Shown piece after piece: positions 60,387 to 64,000 of a DNA stretch of 64,000 nt. Every line of letters begins with the position of its first letter. Within the stretch, counting starts at the first letter, position 1. The stretch is from Eubacterium ruminantium (lineage in GTDB: Bacteria > Bacillota > Clostridia > Lachnospirales > Lachnospiraceae), in the NCBI RefSeq assembly GCF_900167085.1, contig NZ_FUXA01000006.1, positions 62,001 to 126,000 on the forward strand, read 5' to 3'. The position numbers and the translations under genes were made by a program. A model generated the notes under the pieces. It saw nothing but the letters and a program-made list of their open reading frames with translations, had not been told where the DNA came from and searched no databases.

Positions 60387-62021
60387 ATGGAAGAAAAGAA
60401 CAAATTCAGTAAAGGAACATTTATAGCAATTGCGGTTTTAGCACTTTGTGTGATAGGGCTTGTTGCTTTCATTATCGGAGACAAAACGAAGAAAAAGAAA
60501 GATACGGATAAAGATACTGAAGCTGTTGTTACAACTGAAGAAGTAACTATTGCAAGTACAGGAGAAGCAACGCAGGAAAAGACTGAGGTAACGACTGAAG
60601 CGAAGAAAGAAGAGAAGAAAGACAAAACAGATAAGAAAAAGAATCCTCTTCTTAGCTCTAAGTCACCTGTATATCTTAAGATAGATGACAGTGGTTCATG
60701 GCAGAACGGAAGCAATTATGTTCGTCAGTTCAACGTGGAATTATATAATAACGGTGACACCGATCTTGATGATTGGAAAGTTGTATTTCAGATGGATAAG
60801 GACGTAAAGCTCAGCGATAACTGGAGCGGAAAATATGACCTTAAAGACGGAAATATTACTGTAACAGCGGTTGATTATAATAAGACTGTTAAAGTAAAGG
60901 AAATGATCAATTTCGGATTCCAGGTTGTATATACTTCTGAAGATTCATGCAATAAACCATATGAAATAAAGCTTTTCAACGGTTCTGAAGAGATAAAGGG
61001 TAAAGCTGAAGACGAAAGTAAAAAGGAAGATAAGAAAGACGAAAAGAAAGACGATAATAAGGACGACAAGAAAGATACAACTGAGAAGAAGGCTGAGAAA
61101 AAGGCTGAAAGCGGTTCACCTTATGAAGTACACGGAAAGCTTAAGCTTAAGGGTGTAGATATCGTTGATAAAAATGGTGAGAAATATCAGCTTCAGGGTG
61201 TAAGTACACATGGTATCGCATGGTTCCCTGATTATGTGAATAAGGATGCATTCAAGACTTTTAGAGATGATTGGGGCGTAAACCTCATGAGAATCGCTAT
61301 GTATACTGATGAAGGAATGGGATATTGTACTGACGGAGATAAGGAAAAGACTAAGAAACTTGTCTGCGACGGTGTTGATTATGCTACAGAACTTGGTATG
61401 TATGTAATAGTTGACTGGCATATCCTTCATGACCTTACTCCTATGAAATATAAGGATGAGGCAGCGGCATTCTTCGAAGAGATTTCTTCAAAATATAAGA
61501 ATAACGGAAATGTTATTTACGAAATCTGTAATGAGCCAAACGGCGGAACATCTTGGGCTGAAGTTAAGGAATATGCTGAAGAGATAATTCCTATTATCAG
61601 AAAAAATTCTCCGGATGCAATCATTATCGTAGGTACTCCTAACTGGTCACAGGAAGTTGATAAGGCATCGGAAGACCCACTTAAGTTCGATAATATTATG
61701 TATGCAGTTCATTTCTATGCTGCAACTCATAAGGATGATATAAGAAATAAAGTTACAGTGGCAAGAGATGCCGGATGTGCTGTATTTATCAGTGAGTTCA
61801 GTATATGTGATGCATCAGGAAACGGTGGAATAGATTATGATTCTGCTGAAGAATGGATGGATATGCTCGATAAGAATAATATTTCATATGCTATCTGGAA
61901 TTTAAGTAATAAAAATGAGACTTCATCACTTATTGATTCTTCATGTGATAAGAAGAGTGGATGGGAAGATGACGATCTTTCTGAAACAGGTATCTGGTAT
62001 AAAGAACATTTAAACAAATAA
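60387..62021 (+). CDS. Membrane-anchored GH5 endoglucanase with carbohydrate-binding module
   Basis: A 544-aa extracellular enzyme starting after GCGGAGGGG. Residues ~11-31 are one uncleaved-type helix (GTFIAIAVLALCVIGLVAFII), then a Lys/Thr/Glu-rich linker, a CBM2-like beta-sandwich (~92-208; VRQFNVELYNNGDTDLDDWK), a second, strongly charged linker (~210-245, KKDDNKDDKKDTT), and the GH5 subfamily-2-like catalytic domain. The acid/base is Glu383 in EICNEPNGG, the nucleophile Glu470 in AVFISEFSI; GVSTHGIAWFPDYV opens the barrel. It cleaves beta-1,4-glucans at the cell surface. Monocistronic. Confidence 0.93.
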   Translation: MEEKNKFSKGTFIAIAVLALCVIGLVAFIIGDKTKKKKDTDKDTEAVVTTEEVTIASTGEATQEKTEVTTEAKKEEKKDKTDKKKNPLLSSKSPVYLKIDDSGSWQNGSNYVRQFNVELYNNGDTDLDDWKVVFQMDKDVKLSDNWSGKYDLKDGNITVTAVDYNKTVKVKEMINFGFQVVYTSEDSCNKPYEIKLFNGSEEIKGKAEDESKKEDKKDEKKDDNKDDKKDTTEKKAEKKAESGSPYEVHGKLKLKGVDIVDKNGEKYQLQGVSTHGIAWFPDYVNKDAFKTFRDDWGVNLMRIAMYTDEGMGYCTDGDKEKTKKLVCDGVDYATELGMYVIVDWHILHDLTPMKYKDEAAAFFEEISSKYKNNGNVIYEICNEPNGGTSWAEVKEYAEEIIPIIRKNSPDAIIIVGTPNWSQEVDKASEDPLKFDNIMYAVHFYAATHKDDIRNKVTVARDAGCAVFISEFSICDASGNGGIDYDSAEEWMDMLDKNNISYAIWNLSNKNETSSLIDSSCDKKSGWEDDDLSETGIWYKEHLNK

Positions 62022-62055
62022 AGTACATTATATTGTGCTAAATCGCCTGTTTTGG

Positions 62056-62084
62056 TTGACATTTTGTTAAAAAAGTATTACAAA
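62056..62084 (+). promoter_or_regulatory. Possible promoter of rsmD-coaD
   Basis: TTGACA at 62056-62061, 17 bp, TACAAA at 62079-62084, about 110 bp before the start. The -10 box is poor. Confidence 0.35.
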
Positions 62085-62193
62085 TAAATGTAGTGTTTTG
62101 TCATGGATGTGCCAAATCATGTTTAAAAATGATTCTTCATGATAATCTAAGCATTATTTGGTCGGATCATGAATTGACATTATAGGAGTATAT

Positions 62194-62751
62194 ATGCGAG
62201 TTATAGCTGGAACAAGAAGAAGTCTTCCTCTTAAAACAGTTGAAGGACTTGATACAAGACCGACAACAGATAGGATTAAGGAGACATTATTTAATATATT
62301 AATGCCGGATCTTCCTGGTGCGGTTTTCTGGGATTTATTTTCCGGAAGCGGTGCTATAGGAATTGAAGGATTATCTAGAGGTGCTAAAAGAGCTGTATTT
62401 GTTGAGAATAATATGAATGCGGTTAAATGTATCAATGATAATGTCAAATTCACTAAATTTACAGATGAGTCCGAAGTGTTCAGGACGGATGTTCTTTCAT
62501 TTGTAAGATCAAGAAAAACCGTTGATGCGGATATTATCTTTATGGATCCACCTTATGGCAAAGGATTAGAAAGAGATGTACTTGCTGAACTCAGTGTGAA
62601 GAGTTTCACCAATAATGATGCAATCATTATAGTTGAAGCTTCACTTGATGAGGATTTCAGTTATGTATATGATCTGGGATTCCAGATATATAAGAATAAA
62701 GAATATAAGAATAATAAGCATGTTTTCATGCAAAAAAGGATAGATGAATAA
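62194..62751 (+). CDS. rsmD: 16S rRNA (guanine966-N2)-methyltransferase RsmD
   Basis: A 185-aa enzyme. The N-terminus RVIAGTRRSLPLKTVEGLDT, RPTTDRIKETLFN, the SAM loop VFWDLFSGSGAIGIEGLSRGA and the catalytic DPPYG (IIFMDPPYGKGL) are all present. It methylates G966 of 16S rRNA late in 30S assembly. It overlaps coaD by one base, a very common pair. Confidence 0.95.
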   Translation: MRVIAGTRRSLPLKTVEGLDTRPTTDRIKETLFNILMPDLPGAVFWDLFSGSGAIGIEGLSRGAKRAVFVENNMNAVKCINDNVKFTKFTDESEVFRTDVLSFVRSRKTVDADIIFMDPPYGKGLERDVLAELSVKSFTNNDAIIIVEASLDEDFSYVYDLGFQIYKNKEYKNNKHVFMQKRIDE

Positions 62752-63236
62752 TGGTAAGAGTAGTATATCCGGGAAGTTTTGACCCGGTTACACTTGGACA
62801 TCTCGACATAATAAAGAGAGCTTCAGCAGCATTTGATGAAGTAATAATAGGTGTTCTCAACAACTCGGAGAAAAAATCTCCGTTGTTTACTTTAGAAGAA
62901 CGTGTTATTATGTTGAAGGAAGTAACAAGTGATCTACCAAATGTTAGTGTTGAATGCTTTGGTGGGTTACTGGTTGATTTTGTTAAAGCAAAAGGATCAA
63001 ATATTATTGTCCGCGGTGTGAGAGCTATGGCGGATTTTAATATTGAGTTGCAGATGGCACAGACAAACCGTGCTGTTGCAAATGATATAGATACTGTATT
63101 TTTTTCTACAAGTACACAGTATTCAGCAATTAGCTCCAGTGTTGTGAAGGAATATGCAAGCTATGGAGTTTCAGTGAAGGATTTTGTTCCGGCAAAAGTT
63201 CTTCCTAAAATAGAGGAAAAGTATAAGAAACTATAG
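62751..63236 (+). CDS. coaD: Phosphopantetheine adenylyltransferase CoaD
   Basis: A 161-aa nucleotidyltransferase with YPGSFDPVTLGHLDII carrying the T/HxGH-type motif, IIVRGVRAMADFNIE and YSAISSSVVKEYASYG. It joins ATP and 4'-phosphopantetheine to dephospho-CoA, the fourth step of CoA synthesis. Length and motifs are normal. Confidence 0.97.
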   Translation: MVRVVYPGSFDPVTLGHLDIIKRASAAFDEVIIGVLNNSEKKSPLFTLEERVIMLKEVTSDLPNVSVECFGGLLVDFVKAKGSNIIVRGVRAMADFNIELQMAQTNRAVANDIDTVFFSTSTQYSAISSSVVKEYASYGVSVKDFVPAKVLPKIEEKYKKL

Positions 63237-63255
63237 GATTCAGGAGGGAATCGAA

Positions 63256-64000
63256 ATGGAGAAAAAAGGCGTTGAAGAGATGATAAATGAGATAAGTATA
63301 TTTATAGATAACTGTAAATATCAGCCTCTCTCATCAAACAAAATCGTAGTGCCTAAAGATGAAATAGATAGAATGCTCAGTGAGTTGAAATTAAAACTTC
63401 CTAATGAGATTGAACGTTGTAAAAAGATCATGAGAAATAAGGAAGCTATACTTGCTTCAGCAAGAACCCGTTCTGATGCTATAATTTCTGAATCGGTAAA
63501 TGAAGCTAATAGACTTGTTGATACAAATCATATTACTGAACTTGCTAATATCAGAGCTAACGAAATCCTTGAGCAGGCTAGAAAAGAAGCTCAGCAGATA
63601 GTTGATGATGCAAATGCAGAGGCATCAGAAGTAAGACTTTCAGCTATGGAATATACAAAGAGCAGACTCTCAGAAATGAGAAACTTCTTTGCCCGTACAC
63701 TTGAAATCGATAGAGAGAATTATCATAATCTTATTGATAATCTTGAGAATACTGTATATACACTTGATTCAAATGTTAATGATATGGATGCAAGTATCAG
63801 CCTTCTTACAGGTACACCTATCCAGGCTCCTGTTTCACAGGCTCCACAGGGAGATTTCGGAGGAGAAGATATCTCTGAATTTGACGAAGAGGATGATTTC
63901 AGCTTCGCTCCTGAGAATAAGAAGCAGTCAAATGTTGCTCCACCACCAATCGTACAGTCATTAAATTCATCTGATGATGATTATGATGATGAAGAAGATG
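63256..64000 (+). CDS. Coiled-coil protein (ATPase-like family), 3' end outside the window
   Basis: An open frame starts at ATG 63256 behind AGGAGGGAATCG and runs without stop to the window edge (at least 248 codons). The first ~60 residues read GVEEMINEISIFIDNC and DEIDRMLSELKLKLPNEIER; residues ~60-150 form a long charged coiled coil (RANEILEQARKEAQQIVDDA) like DivIVA or ATP synthase subunit b; then comes a Pro/Gln- and Asp/Glu-rich tail. Homologues behind coaD in Lachnospiraceae are annotated as ATPase or vacuolar-family, without proof. It may organise the cell pole or division site. Confidence 0.7.
   Translation, partial: MEKKGVEEMINEISIFIDNCKYQPLSSNKIVVPKDEIDRMLSELKLKLPNEIERCKKIMRNKEAILASARTRSDAIISESVNEANRLVDTNHITELANIRANEILEQARKEAQQIVDDANAEASEVRLSAMEYTKSRLSEMRNFFARTLEIDRENYHNLIDNLENTVYTLDSNVNDMDASISLLTGTPIQAPVSQAPQGDFGGEDISEFDEEDDFSFAPENKKQSNVAPPPIVQSLNSSDDDYDDEED

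Noticed and set aside
63689-63964. 91-aa plus-strand ORF
   Set aside because: It overlaps in another frame the convincing coiled-coil gene that starts at 63256.

Overview
The window looks like a chromosomal segment of a low-GC, Gram-positive, obligately anaerobic Clostridia bacterium, most likely a plant-fibre-degrading Lachnospiraceae member of the Butyrivibrio/Pseudobutyrivibrio/Roseburia type. The basis is AT-rich DNA, strong GGAGG ribosome-binding sites, the conserved ylxM-ffh-rpsP-khpA-rimM-trmD and gls24-fakA-recG orders, a membrane-anchored GH5 endoglucanase, a rubredoxin-flavin reductase fusion, an HPr-like protein without its histidine, and a fused 2-hydroxyacyl-CoA dehydratase activase. 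The species was not determined.

Bases 1-8.6 kb are accessory DNA. A very AT-rich pair (STAND-like ATPase cut by the window edge, plus a helix-turn-helix protein) is followed by a LexA-type repressor with its own operator-like dyad. Next comes a plasmid-like cassette: a zinc-ribbon protein, an unknown 165-aa protein, a 58-aa helix-turn-helix protein and a truncated ParM/actin-like protein. Two leaders in this cassette share a 36-bp element and end in hairpins that cover ribosome-binding sites. The cassette runs into an unrelated AT-rich gene, fragments of an ATPase/TOPRIM-like two-gene module and an IS66 remnant.

Bases 8.7-21.8 kb make a surface sugar. LegB, LegC, PtmE, LegH/NeuD, LegI/NeuB and LegG homologues (15.5-21.8 kb) are the core of a CMP-legionaminic-acid-like pathway. 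The cytidylyltransferase lies apart (11.0 kb) in a four-gene operon with two paralogous Gfo/Idh/MocA oxidoreductases and a class III aminotransferase, which may make or modify a nonulosonate derivative. Between the two operons are a cyclic-di-GMP-I riboswitch with its own promoter and terminator in front of a zinc-ribbon membrane protein, a 22-aa tryptophan-rich peptide gene on the minus strand with operator-like repeats, and the flavin reductase-rubredoxin gene.

Bases 21.9-30.7 kb hold tRNA-Glu(CUC), a YtrA-type GntR regulator with an ABC exporter, mtaB, an HPr-like gene, and a family of zinc-ribbon/one-TM/extracytoplasmic-domain proteins (three genes plus a remnant) that surrounds a PD-(D/E)XK-like gene. 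Bases 30.7-40 kb are mostly housekeeping: signal recognition particle and ribosome maturation genes, a two-component system, hisH-hisF, a GNAT acetyltransferase and a rhomboid protease. Bases 40-55.5 kb hold a giant J-like/TPR protein, a membrane protein, an LTA-synthase-like enzyme, the large activase on the minus strand, and an operon ending in DUF2953 and GerW proteins behind a promoter embedded in a perfect dyad. Bases 55.6-64 kb hold rpmB, gls24-fakA-recG, the cellulase, rsmD-coaD and a coiled-coil protein that runs off the end.

No tools were used. Family assignments rest on recognised motifs, and promoter, operator and hairpin calls rest on reading the bases.
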